Assembly (NCBI GenBank): GCA_902812415.1
Contig: CADDZJ010000014.1
Location: 1 to 61,029, forward strand
DNA: 61,029 bases
DNA from: Acidobacteriota bacterium
GTDB lineage: Bacteria; Acidobacteriota; Terriglobia; UBA7540
Reading direction: 5' to 3'
Each line of letters starts with the position of its first letter. The stretch's first letter is position 1. This document shows positions 19,516-28,355 of the stretch, one piece after another. The notes beneath the pieces are model-generated. The model was not told the origin of the DNA. It made no database searches and worked only from the letters and a program-made list of their open reading frames with translations. Position numbers and translations under genes: made by a program.

Positions 19516-20469
19516 TTATTCCATTCGCCTTCCAAGGCTGAGACCAGCACAACTGTGGACGTGACGGGCATAGGCGTTCCCGATGATTTTACGGCCGCAA
19601 CGCGGGCAAGCCTTTCGCTCCGTCAGGTGTTGCCGCGATCCGTTCCATGGCTTGGATGGAGTTTTCCCGTTCTTCCCGAGCCACATTTTCACGTCGGGGT
19701 GGCACTTCTCTGGATTGACCCTCTCGGGATGAGCGCGGCAAAACGCACCTAGGGCCCCCTTGTGGATCAACACCTTCGACCGAGCATGGCCATTAAGTTT
19801 TACCTTTCCATACCCCTCAAACAAGCCCTTCTCGTACCACACGCGCACGATGCCGTCGCTCACGCCGAGCATGATCGATACTTGATGAAGATTGAAGTAG
19901 TCCGGTACACGCACCTTTGCAGACAAACCGAGGGCCGAGAGCCGCTTCCTGATCGCCACCAGAGTTCTCCCAAATTTTCTCGCGAGGAACGACACTCCCT
20001 TCTCACCCGCGAGCCACCCAAGCGAGCGGTCCGCATTCCTTGTCCATGGCCTTCGCGCCCCGAGCTGATTCGTTAGACCCAGCTTGGCGGCCCTCGACCG
20101 AATCGCTCGGGGCGGCAAGTCCGAGTAATGCTCTGGCATGACCTTCGCGGCTTGGCGTGCTCCTGAAAGTCCTTGAGCATAAAAGGCGCGGAGCATCTCG
20201 ATGCGTTCGTCGTTCCATTGGGCTCGCTGCCAGGGGCGGTTTCCGTTACGTTCCCTTTGCTCACGGTTCTTCAGCCGGCGGAACCGCTTGTAGACCTCGT
20301 GGGGCTTACGCCCCGGGCGGTTCTCCAAGACCTTCCGTATCGCCGCGTGGACCTGTTTGGGCGTCCCGTTGATGGCACCCAGCAGAATCCGGTCTATCTG
20401 GTCTATGTCGGCGAGTTGGTCCAACGGGACAGCCTCAACGGGGCGGCGCCGTACTCGTTTTTTCGCCAT
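19516..20469 (-). CDS. Multi-HTH DNA-binding protein with C-terminal zinc finger
   Basis: 317 residues from ATG 20469, with GAGAGGTTACC upstream. An N-terminal basic segment is followed by two Myb/GcrA-like helix-turn-helix stretches (QWNDERIEMLRAFYAQGLS...AIRSRAAKLGL and RNADRSLGWLAGEKGVSFL...AIRKRLSALGL). Next is a MerR-like HTH (NLHQVSIMLGVSDGIVRVWY), and last a CxxC...HxxxC zinc site (CPRCGRKIIGNAYARHVHSC). It is probably a sequence-specific regulator or a transposase/recombination accessory factor. It converges with the unknown gene at 18489-19496 and is transcribed away from an 840-base gap with repeats. A regulator of the ICE is a reasonable guess. Confidence 0.65.
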   Translation of the reverse strand: MAKKRVRRRPVEAVPLDQLADIDQIDRILLGAINGTPKQVHAAIRKVLENRPGRKPHEVYKRFRRLKNREQRERNGNRPWQRAQWNDERIEMLRAFYAQGLSGARQAAKVMPEHYSDLPPRAIRSRAAKLGLTNQLGARRPWTRNADRSLGWLAGEKGVSFLARKFGRTLVAIRKRLSALGLSAKVRVPDYFNLHQVSIMLGVSDGIVRVWYEKGLFEGYGKVKLNGHARSKVLIHKGALGAFCRAHPERVNPEKCHPDVKMWLGKNGKTPSKPWNGSRQHLTERKACPRCGRKIIGNAYARHVHSCAGLSLGRRME

Positions 20470-20826
20470 GGTAACCTCTCGACGCTTGACATCCGGTCTG
20501 CCCCTCCATACCCCCCCGCCAAATTCCGTGCTGTCGTAATAGCTCCAGCAAGCGGCCAAACGTTACACTTTTTCTGCGAGTCGAGGACAGCGTAACCGCA
20601 AGTCGACAAGCCGGCCAATCTGTGAGCCTCGCGGAACCCAGAGCGACAGGCTCATGTCCATGCGGGCCAAGGATTTACAGGCCGAAGACGGACTTGACAA
20701 AATATCTAGGCGCACTTCGCCATGCGCATTGGCCCTAGGCGACCACGTTCTTGATCGCTGAGGTGACCCCTCTCTACGGTTGAGGCGCCACTGGCATCTC
20801 GACATTCCTGCAACGGTCGATTTTGT

Positions 20827-20890
20827 CCCCTACTAAGTAAGGGGGGACGAAAAGTCATAAAGTCCCAAAGGTTTTAAAAAAATTTTGCCC
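20827..20890. repeat. 64-nt direct repeat, copy A
   Basis: Begins with the dyad CCCCTACTAAGTAAGGGG, then GACGAAAAGTCATAAAGTCCC, CAAAG and an AT-rich run (TTTTAAAAAAATTTT). It aligns with copy B through shared AAAAGYC.., AAAGTCCCAAAG and the closing A/T tract. Confidence 0.6.
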
Positions 20891-21185
20891 TCCTGAACTC
20901 CTTGGCCGCAAAGCCTCCTTCGGGTGGATTTCGGCGAGCCCGGCGGAACATCACGACGTCCCCATTTAAGACCCGGTTGCACGCATTCGCCACGAAAGGA
21001 GGGCGCATTCTCCACGCAACATTGCGCAAAGTTGCGCATCGAAACACGAAACATCATTGCGTTGCGGGGTACACCCTTCCAGAGCGTACGAGAGGGGCTT
21101 CCATCTGTTACACCCTTTCCAGCCGAGAGCTATCGGTCTACTCTCCTCCACCATCTCGTTATTCCCTCAGTCTCTGAGTTCTGCT

Positions 21186-21249
21186 CTCCAATTAACTAAG
21201 GAGCCCCAAAAAGCCGAAAAGTCCCAAAGCTTCGAAAATATTTTTTGGT
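21186..21249. repeat. 64-nt direct repeat, copy B
   Basis: Begins CTCCAATTAACTAAGGAG, then CCCCAAAAAGCCGAAAAG, TCCCAAAG and CTTCGAAAATATTTTTT. It lies 57 bases from the 3' end of the truncated integrase, 359 bases after copy A. Confidence 0.6.
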
Positions 21250-21306
21250 GCTTTTAGACGCCGTGCCTTACGGACCCATCCCTCGGGTCAGCGTGAGTTC
21301 ACCCGG

Positions 21307-21921
21307 TCAACATGGACAAAGAAGCCTGACTGACCGGTGGGTTTTAGGAGCGTCTATCCTGCCGCGGTAAATCCCGCGCACGATTTCGAGGTGGTCGCCT
21401 TTCACGTGCGGCCACTTCAGTGCGAATATCTCGCCGGGGCGCATCCCGGCGATTACCGCGAGCTTTGCTATTAAGAGCTCACGGAGGTCCAGAACGGAGA
21501 ACAACAATCTCACCTCCTCCCATCGCATCCGAAGTCGGTTCGGTCGTGGAGCTTCCCTCGGAGTGAAGAGCAGAGCTGCCGGATTGCGATGGATGTAACT
21601 TTCGGTGAGGGCCATATTGAAGATTTGTGTCAAATCCCAGCGGAGACAATCCACCGTGCTGGACGAGAAGCCCTGTTGTGCTTTTCGGTCAAGTAAGGCC
21701 TGGAGTTCGTGATGGTCCATGCTGCCGAGCTCCCGCCGAAAGTAGCGCGAAAGCAAGTGCTGTCGAATTCTGTCTTCGTTGCTCTGGGCATCGCACAGGG
21801 CCTCCGCGAAAGCGGTACGAGCGATATATTCGCTAACAGTTTTGCCCTCGATACGGGAGGCGGCAGCGATGAGTGCGAGTTCTGCCGCCGATAGGGTGAC
21901 GGCAGTCAGGGATATTTTCAT
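21307..21921 (-). pseudogene. Truncated tyrosine recombinase with ribbon-helix-helix-like N-terminus
   Basis: 204 codons from ATG 21921 (AAGGAACATTCTCG upstream). Residues 1-45 (ISLTAVTLSAAELALIAAASR..GKTVSEYIARTAFAEAL) resemble a ribbon-helix-helix antitoxin of the DUF1778 kind. The rest reads as a phage-type integrase: core-binding part (WDLTQIFNMALTESYIHRNPA) and the first catalytic Arg block (AGMRPGEIFALKW). It stops right after KTHRSVRL, before the HxxR and Tyr motifs, so recombination should be lost. The break lies close to a 64-nt repeat. It is a remnant of an older element, and the fused N-terminus is unusual. Confidence 0.7.
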
Positions 21922-22129
21922 CGAGAATGTTCCTTGTGTTGTCATCTGTCCCTCGCCGTCAAATCGGGTCCGACGCGGGCCAATTCGAAATTGGCCGGTT
22001 CCGATCGGTCGCCTGGTTCCCCCCAATATATAAGGGCCTCCAGAAAAGGAAATCTGACGCACAACTGAAAAAATATATTTCGCGCGGGCCGCTTGATTTG
22101 CGTATCCGCCGTTCAAGCACAGTGGCACA

Positions 22130-22726
22130 ATGTCAGGTAACCCAATGGACGACAGCCCCAACTCGAGCGAGCCTCTGTGGTTCCCGAAGAGAGATAAGAA
22201 CGGCGGTGTGTTTAAGAAGAATATCGCCCAGGCCGCTCTCAAAGATTGGGATCGTCTACGCGAATATGCAGCGCGCCGGCGGATCGATTCTTCGTTCGCG
22301 GCGGATATTCTCGAAAACATCGTGAAGAGCATGTCCGCCGGTCGGCATCGTTCGAGCGGAAATGCGGTTCGGAATCCCGAGTCGTACATCTTTGCGCGGT
22401 TTGCTCGCAGGATTAAAAGGCTGGCGATCAAAGAACGCAGAGTAGACTACGTCGGCACTCTCAACGAGCTCGCGTCGTACACGGCAGCGCAGGATTGGGA
22501 ATGGCCGCTTCGAGTGATGAATTCGATTCGGGTGAGGGAAATTATTTCCTACATGGATCCCGAAACACGCTCGACGTATTGGCTGCGAACACAGGGACTG
22601 TCGTGGAAAGAGGTGGCACGGCGGCAGGGTACGCTTGTTAATACCGCGACTAAAGCGTACGAGCGGGGCCTTGAACGAACGAGGGAGCGGATGCGGCTGA
22701 CCGAGCAAGATGAGCATGGATCGTAA
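22130..22726 (+). CDS. ECF-type (sigma-70 family) sigma factor
   Basis: 198 residues. The N-terminal half fits region 2 (FAADILENIVKSMS..RNPESYIFARFARRIKRLA). The C-terminal part fits region 4, with a helix-turn-helix (IISYMDPETRSTYWLRTQGLSWKEVARR..TATKAYERGLERTRERM). The recognition helix is degenerate, so family membership is likely but not perfect. The anti-sigma-like gene follows after 43 bases on the same strand. The upstream gap is shared with the divergent truncated integrase. It presumably directs transcription of a small set of ICE genes, perhaps including the CHAT/S41 pair. Confidence 0.7.
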   Translation: MSGNPMDDSPNSSEPLWFPKRDKNGGVFKKNIAQAALKDWDRLREYAARRRIDSSFAADILENIVKSMSAGRHRSSGNAVRNPESYIFARFARRIKRLAIKERRVDYVGTLNELASYTAAQDWEWPLRVMNSIRVREIISYMDPETRSTYWLRTQGLSWKEVARRQGTLVNTATKAYERGLERTRERMRLTEQDEHGS

Positions 22727-22769
22727 TTGAGCTGAAACCGTCCGGCAGAGGATCAAGCAGGCAGAGGTG

Positions 22770-23486
22770 ATGGCCTTGGGTCAACATAGTGTCCTATCAA
22801 AGAAGGATGAAAAGCGCTTTCTTGAACTCGGCAGGCAAGTATTTCTGAACGACTTTCCGAACCCCGAGCGGAAAGGGTGCCCGGATTCGAAGGTCATCCA
22901 GGAGAGTGCGGCCGGCAGTTTGCCCGCTGGTGAAGCGAACAAATGGATGCTTCACTTTACATCCTGCTCGCCGTGTTCACGGGAGTTTAGTGAATTCAGG
23001 CGGCAATTGCAGCGCCTGAAGCAAGTTAAGGTCGCGAGCGTTTCGGCTCTCTGTATCGCGGCCGTTTGCGCGGCAGTCTGGTTTGCAACCAGCCGCCGGG
23101 CAAATGTGAAGTCTGGTGAAAATATCGCGACTGGCTCCAGCGCGCGCATCTACCGACAGGAAGTGTTGGACCTCAGAAGTTGGTCCGCTGTGCGGAGCGA
23201 TCAGGCTGCGCCGACGCCGGGTCAAAAGCCGCTAACGCTTCAGCGCGCCAACGCATTGGTTGTAATTTATTTGCCCATGGGGAGTCGGCCAGGAAAATAC
23301 GATCTTCGAATTGCCGGCGAGAAGAACTTAGGCGCTTTCACCGCAAGTGGTATCGCCCAAATTGAAAACGGGAACACAGTTTTGCGCGTTCGGATGGACC
23401 TTAGCAAGCTGATTCCGGGTCAGTACTCGCTGGGCATCCGCCAGCCGCCGTGGAATTGGAGGTCCCTCTCTGTTACGGTCGAGTAG
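22770..23486 (+). CDS. Membrane anti-sigma-factor-like protein
   Basis: About 238 residues; ATG 22770 (or GTG 22767) preceded by AGAGGTG. The cytoplasmic part carries a zinc-binding anti-sigma signature HFTSCSPC (HxxxCxxC) after CPDSKVIQESAAG. One membrane helix follows at about 91-108 (VSALCIAAVCAAVWFAT). A beta-rich periplasmic domain then has LTLQRANALVVIYLPMGSRPGKY and LSKLIPGQYSLGI. Pairing with the upstream sigma gene supports the role: it holds the sigma factor until the protein is cleaved or rearranged. Its outer domain would be the site where a signal or protease acts. Confidence 0.65.
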   Translation: MALGQHSVLSKKDEKRFLELGRQVFLNDFPNPERKGCPDSKVIQESAAGSLPAGEANKWMLHFTSCSPCSREFSEFRRQLQRLKQVKVASVSALCIAAVCAAVWFATSRRANVKSGENIATGSSARIYRQEVLDLRSWSAVRSDQAAPTPGQKPLTLQRANALVVIYLPMGSRPGKYDLRIAGEKNLGAFTASGIAQIENGNTVLRVRMDLSKLIPGQYSLGIRQPPWNWRSLSVTVE

Positions 23487-23860
23487 CGCCGGGGCGGTCT
23501 TCCCACGTTGGTCGGGCCCGATTCACATTTGTACGGACTGATCATTCTCGGGCAATACTGATCGCGCATTTGTGCCTCGGTCTTTGCAAAGTTTGTGGGC
23601 ATTACCTCCGTTTGCTCGTCGGACGAACGGCGCCCGCCCATCCTCGCACGAAGTGAAATTGAGCCGGGAGTGTTTTACCTGTCCTGAGAAGGCGAGCTTT
23701 ATCGGTCGGCAAACAGCGGTCTGCAGTGGCAGAAACTTACGATCGATTGGGCGGAGGGTTTTTCCCCGCAAAACGCCCGCGACATCGCGGTTGTGGAATC
23801 GTAACGCGGCTGTGAGTTTTCTGGAAGTGCCTGCCTTGCCGCCCAATCACATCTGCCAGC
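23487..23860. other. Gap without recognised content
   Basis: About 370 bases between convergent genes (anti-sigma, rightward, and S41 peptidase, leftward). I see no gene, clear hairpin or repeat. Confidence 0.4.
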
Positions 23861-25096
23861 TCAGATCGATTTGACCACTTCAATGGCCTTCTCAATCTGA
23901 TTATCCTTACCCTCTCGCGCGGCGTCCTGGGACCACGGGACCGGGATATCGGGCGTGATTCCGTGGCCTTCATACGATTTCCCCTGCCAGGTGTAGAACG
24001 CCGCTTTGGGAAGAATCACCAGATACCCGTGGCCGACCTTGAATCCGGTGCCGCCGAGCAAGCGGCCCGCTGTTTCAGTGCCCACAATCGTCGCTAGCCC
24101 ATTTTCAGCAGCGAAGGCGGTGATCATCTCGCCCGCGCTCACCGTGTGCTCGTTGACGAGCAAGACGATTCGCCCGTGGCATTTCTTCGATCCCAGGCCC
24201 TCGGTCATCAGCACCACTGAGCCGTCGCGTCCCGCGTGGCGCAACGCGACGAGCGGGATGGCAAATTTAGTTGACGGAATCCATCCGAAGCGCCGCAGCG
24301 ATTCCTTTTTCAGCCCCTGCTCTGCACATTTACGGGTCACACTGTAACCAATCGGAACCTTTCCAGGCGTCAGATGACTCATCAGCCGGAGTAACCCCAG
24401 CCCGCCGCCAAGATTCCCCCGGAGGTCCACAATCAGCCGGTCGCAGTGGCTTAGGCTTGCAAATGCCCCGTCCAGGGACCGCGCAACGTCGATTCCCAAA
24501 AGGCCAGGAAAAATAGTGGCCTTGAGGTAGCCAATTCCGCCATCGAGCGTCCGGGAAGTCACAGGGACAGGTTCGGCGTAAGGCTGCCTCCGCGTACGCG
24601 GCTTCGGGACGACGAGATTGATTGCCGCTTCCTCTTGTGCGTCTCGCTTCCTGATGGTTGCCGAAATAGTGGTCCCCATCGGAAACATCGGCTGTTGCGG
24701 CGGAGCGATTGGCTGGCCGTCAATTTTCACGAGCACGTCTAAGGGCTGGATTCCAGCACGGTCGGCCGGGCCACCCGCGTGGACATCCTGAAACATCCAG
24801 CGCAGGCCATCAATGGTTTCCGTCTTGCGAAAGGTCGCGCAGACGGCGAGCCGGCCAGGAACCCGGTTCACAGATTGATGGAAGAATCCAGTATGACTGG
24901 TTCCCAACTGCCGGACCAGGTCGTGCATCGCGCTCTCGAATCCGGCGGGGTCTCCGGCATCAAGAATGCCAGCCTTGCTTTTCTCGACCAGCGCCGACCA
25001 GTCTCTGCCGTTAAAATGCGGATCGAAATACTGCTTCTCCACCGTCCGGCAGGTTTTGTGGAATATCTTTGCGCGGTCAGTTCTTGAGAGCTGCAT
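23861..25096 (-). CDS. S41-family (C-terminal processing) peptidase
   Basis: 411 residues from ATG 25096, overlapping the CHAT gene stop by 20 bases, so the two are probably co-translated. The N-terminal helical domain (KIFHKTCRTVEKQYFDPHF) is followed by a PDZ-like part (AGIQPLDVLVKIDGQPI) and the S41 core. The core has YLKATIFPG, LIVDLRGNLGGGL and VLLVNEHTVSAGEM with likely nucleophile Ser320, then GRLLGGTGFKVG. No signal peptide is seen, so it may act in the cytoplasm unless exported by an unusual route. Tail-specific proteases of this family degrade or trim proteins from the C-terminus. Its partner gene suggests a role in the sigma/anti-sigma pathway. Confidence 0.85.
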   Translation of the reverse strand: MQLSRTDRAKIFHKTCRTVEKQYFDPHFNGRDWSALVEKSKAGILDAGDPAGFESAMHDLVRQLGTSHTGFFHQSVNRVPGRLAVCATFRKTETIDGLRWMFQDVHAGGPADRAGIQPLDVLVKIDGQPIAPPQQPMFPMGTTISATIRKRDAQEEAAINLVVPKPRTRRQPYAEPVPVTSRTLDGGIGYLKATIFPGLLGIDVARSLDGAFASLSHCDRLIVDLRGNLGGGLGLLRLMSHLTPGKVPIGYSVTRKCAEQGLKKESLRRFGWIPSTKFAIPLVALRHAGRDGSVVLMTEGLGSKKCHGRIVLLVNEHTVSAGEMITAFAAENGLATIVGTETAGRLLGGTGFKVGHGYLVILPKAAFYTWQGKSYEGHGITPDIPVPWSQDAAREGKDNQIEKAIEVVKSI

Positions 25097-27800
25097 TGAA
25101 TGTACCACCCTGGAATCTGATTTGGCCACGTCCGGCGCCGATGAGCACGAACGGGGCCCAGTAATACGGCGCCGTCTGATGCCCGTATTGGCGGAGAATA
25201 TCAAGCTCCGCTCGATTCAGCGCCGTGGCTTCGTCCATTCCCTGGGAAAGGTGTGCGTAAAAGCTCTCCATCAGTGTCGCAGTGTACCGGTCGCTTGCGG
25301 GCCAGAGGCTTGCCATCACGTTCTTTGCTCCGGCCATCAGAAACGCGCCCACCAGGCTATCGACGCCCTCTTCGCCCTCGATCTTTCCAATTCCGGTATC
25401 ACAGGCTGAAAGCGTAACCAGATCGGCTTTGAGCGAGAGCGTGCGAATTTCTCTCGTCTGCCAGAGACCGTCCTCGGTGGAATGCGGGCCATCGGCAAAC
25501 AACAGCGCTGAACGGTCGGGCTCGTGCGTGTTCACCACGCCGTGCACCGCAAAATGCAATATCTTGAAGTCATCCAAGGGCTCAGACTTGAGTTTCTCTT
25601 CCGTCGCATCCTTGCCCAAAAGCACGACGCTACGCGGGCCGACGGCATTCGCTGCTGCCTTAACTTCTTCGCCGGCGTAAGCGAGCGGAGCGATGTTCGG
25701 ATTGCTCAGATCGAACACTCCCCTCACTACGTCCGCGAGCTCGCCGGTGACGCCGTGGCTCGACCTGCCCGGCGTGGCGGCGGTATACCCCACGCCCAGA
25801 AAAGCGTATTTTGCCTCCGGGCGAACTTTATACCGCAACATGTAAAGCACGGTTGCAGACGGTGCCACACTGACGACATGGGTTTCCGCCACGTATCGCC
25901 CGGCTGGGTCCATGAGGGCGCTGAACGGGACTTGGTTCAGCTTGCCGTCAGGAATGACGACCAGGCGATGCTCGGTAAGGCGAGTGAGGCAAGCGCGCAA
26001 GACCTGGCTATATAGCTCCTTTGCTAGCGCGTCCGCCGGCCGCTTCGCCTCGACCTCAGCCAGGTATTGCTTAATAATGCTTTCAATTTGACTCCGGCCG
26101 GCCAGAATCACCACACGGGCTGTGTTGCGCGTGATGACGAGGCAAAATGAGCGCGGGTCGCTCAGCACGTATTCGAGCACGGCTTCATCAGGATCCAGGC
26201 TCTGCTGTAGCATTTCGAGCGAGATGGGCCGGAGCGGAACCAGTCTTCTGAACTGCGCGTGCTCGTATTCCGATTTGGCGAACTTCGTCTCCGCTTCATC
26301 AAGGTCTGCTAACAGCCGGGCACGCTCGGCACTCGTTTCGTGTTCGCGCAACTGACGCTGCAGATCGGTAATCTCCGCCTCGGCAGGATCTGTATCGCTC
26401 ACAGCCTCAGCCCTGAGTTCGCGGTGGTCCCGAACCCCATCCGCCATGCCGCGGCCCCGCGCGCGTTCCACGATTTGGAAGGCCTCGTCGTCATCGTTTA
26501 GGGCGGACACAGCCAGTTGGAAGTGCCCCGTGTAGATTTCACTCATCGTCCCCACAAGCGCACTCTCGAGTGTGGGAGTCGGTACGTTGATGAGCATTGC
26601 ATCCACCAGGTCAGCGGCCTCCGAAAAGAGCGCGTCGGCTTCCTTGTAATCCCCATTTGTCTCTTTCAATTCCGCTTCGACGGCCAGGTAGTGCGGAAGC
26701 TCATACGGCGCTTCCACCTGGCGGACGGCGGCAATTCCCTTTTCGATGCATTGTTCAGCCTGCGGAATATTCCCTTCTTTGCGGTAGAGGTCGGTCAGCC
26801 TGAACATCGCGTCGCCAACGATTCGTGGCAAATTGGCTTGCGCCGCGATTTCGGCAGTCTGCTGAAAGTATTTTTTGGCTCCAGTAGGGTTTCCCGCTCT
26901 TTCCTCAAGCTCGCCCGCCTCCCGCGAAAGGTCAGCCTCAGCGCCGAGGATTCCCGCTCGCCGCGCGTGTGCCAGCGCGCGTGATATGAGCGTTCGCGCC
27001 TCATCGTATCTACCAAGCGCGCTCAGTGCCCCGACTTTGGCGATGTACGCACGGTACGGGTAGGGCGCGTCAGGATTCGATTTCATGAGCGCGATGGCTC
27101 GATTTGCAGCGGTAAGGCCCTTCGTCGCCATGCCGTCTTGTGTGAGACCATCGGAGAGATACGTCAAAAAGATATCCTCCCCGCCGATATCATGGTGCAA
27201 GGCGGATTCCGTGAGCGCGCCCAAAACCTTCTTCCCAGCGCCGTTGCCTTTGCCGTTTACAAAGTCCAGAATGCCGAGCCATCCCGTCGCCCGCGTCTGC
27301 CAGACCGTGTCATGGAGAGATTGTGCGACTTTCAGCGCCTCAGTCCAGTCGCGCTCTGCGTCAACGGTGTTCGTATTGAGATCGATAATCCCCTTAACCG
27401 TGAGGCAGCGCAGTTTAAGCCGGGGATCATTCTGAACCAGGGGATTTCTTAACTGCGTGGCCAGGTATTGCGCGGCTTTAGTGTAAGAACTCTTTTCGAC
27501 ATCGGCCTCGACGCAACTGATGCGGCAGTACAGCGCGTCCCTCTGATCGCCCCGTGCCGCGAACAGGCGTTCAGACTTGGCAAAATACGGCTGCGCCTTC
27601 TCCCAGTTGTCCAGCGAAGCCAGATAGTCAGCCTGGTCGAGCAGCCTTTGCGGATTGCGCGAGGTTAGCACCGCAAAATTCGGAGGTCGCCAGTGGATGT
27701 ATCCGAGGATGTAGAGGACGAAGACGGCAAGGCAGACGACGATCGCCCCGCCCGCGATACAGAAAATTCGGAGCAACCGTCTCCCGTGTCGGCCGCTCAT
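25077..27800 (-). CDS. Membrane-anchored TPR-CHAT protease
   Basis: 907 residues. Basic N-terminus and one membrane helix (about 10-35), then helical TPR-type repeats to about residue 430 (for example WEKAQPYFAKSERLFAARGD, YKEADALFSEAADLVDAM). A coiled-coil stretch follows, then a C-terminal CHAT domain. The caspase-like dyad is complete: His753 in LHFAVHG and Cys800 in TLSACDTG. The late GAFLMAGAKNVMASLW is also typical. Charge around the helix predicts the TPR-CHAT part outside the cytoplasm. CHAT proteases are activated by partner or ligand binding to the TPR part. It is followed by the S41 gene and lies opposite the sigma/anti-sigma pair. Confidence 0.9.
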   Translation of the reverse strand: MSGRHGRRLLRIFCIAGGAIVVCLAVFVLYILGYIHWRPPNFAVLTSRNPQRLLDQADYLASLDNWEKAQPYFAKSERLFAARGDQRDALYCRISCVEADVEKSSYTKAAQYLATQLRNPLVQNDPRLKLRCLTVKGIIDLNTNTVDAERDWTEALKVAQSLHDTVWQTRATGWLGILDFVNGKGNGAGKKVLGALTESALHHDIGGEDIFLTYLSDGLTQDGMATKGLTAANRAIALMKSNPDAPYPYRAYIAKVGALSALGRYDEARTLISRALAHARRAGILGAEADLSREAGELEERAGNPTGAKKYFQQTAEIAAQANLPRIVGDAMFRLTDLYRKEGNIPQAEQCIEKGIAAVRQVEAPYELPHYLAVEAELKETNGDYKEADALFSEAADLVDAMLINVPTPTLESALVGTMSEIYTGHFQLAVSALNDDDEAFQIVERARGRGMADGVRDHRELRAEAVSDTDPAEAEITDLQRQLREHETSAERARLLADLDEAETKFAKSEYEHAQFRRLVPLRPISLEMLQQSLDPDEAVLEYVLSDPRSFCLVITRNTARVVILAGRSQIESIIKQYLAEVEAKRPADALAKELYSQVLRACLTRLTEHRLVVIPDGKLNQVPFSALMDPAGRYVAETHVVSVAPSATVLYMLRYKVRPEAKYAFLGVGYTAATPGRSSHGVTGELADVVRGVFDLSNPNIAPLAYAGEEVKAAANAVGPRSVVLLGKDATEEKLKSEPLDDFKILHFAVHGVVNTHEPDRSALLFADGPHSTEDGLWQTREIRTLSLKADLVTLSACDTGIGKIEGEEGVDSLVGAFLMAGAKNVMASLWPASDRYTATLMESFYAHLSQGMDEATALNRAELDILRQYGHQTAPYYWAPFVLIGAGRGQIRFQGGTFNAALKN

Positions 27801-28355
27801 GATGCAACGAATTTACACTGAGAACCCCGAATCATTCAAGTGTCAATCGACTGAGAAACGGTTTCTGGGAGGTTGAGCGGCAAGACTCCGTTGAACGGCG
27901 GTGGGGCGGATGAGCAGGTAAGCTGTGGTCCGAGGCGTCGCATTCTGCTTTGCCCTTTTCCGAGTTGACATTCAGCCGTATGCCTACGAACTCCTCAGGC
28001 AGACATTACCGCCTTTCAGGCATGCGCCCATTCGCCGTACACGTTGGCAGAGTGCTGGCTGCGGGAACCGTTCAGCCACTGGATGGGGGTACGTCATGAG
28101 CAGGTCGACTGTGAATCGGTGTCGTGCTGACCAGCCGCTTAACGTCTAGGATTCTCTTCAATGGCCAGCATTCAGTTCGATGTCCCCCGCGATGGCCCGA
28201 CTCGCGGCCCAGTGTTGGACCATCGATTTACTCCGGGCTACTTTGTGATTGGAGAGAGCGCGGGGGTTCCACAAGCGACGACGCCCCTCTTAGACTGGCC
28301 CTCCGACCGGCATGACTCCTAGACTGCCGGCCGGTATCTCAGTAAGATCAGCATC
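27801..28355. promoter_or_regulatory. Divergent gap between CHAT and YedK genes
   Basis: About 555 bases holding the promoters of the leftward CHAT-S41 pair and the rightward yedK gene. A TTGACA occurs near 27965 but has no matching -10 at normal spacing. A frame of 74 codons at 27925-28149 is not protein-like. I see nothing else. Confidence 0.4.

Larger units (their letters stand above)
20470..21306. promoter_or_regulatory. Gap with two 64-nt imperfect direct repeats
   Basis: About 840 bases without a credible gene. It is bounded on the left by the start of the leftward multi-HTH gene and on the right by the 3' end of a truncated integrase. It contains the 64-nt repeats at 20827 and 21186. 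Between them are two shorter related sites, GGGGTACACCCTTCCAGAG near 21068 and TGTTACACCCTTTCCAG near 21106. It could be a regulatory region or the scar of an old insertion. Confidence 0.5.

Noticed and set aside
22130-27800. Idea that the CHAT set is a type III-E CRISPR craspase
   Set aside because: No Cas7-11, no crRNA array and no Csx30/31 likeness; only the general CHAT plus sigma theme is shared.
27925-28149. Plus-strand frame of 74 codons between CHAT and yedK
   Set aside because: No ribosome site, no domain and a composition like random GC-rich sequence.
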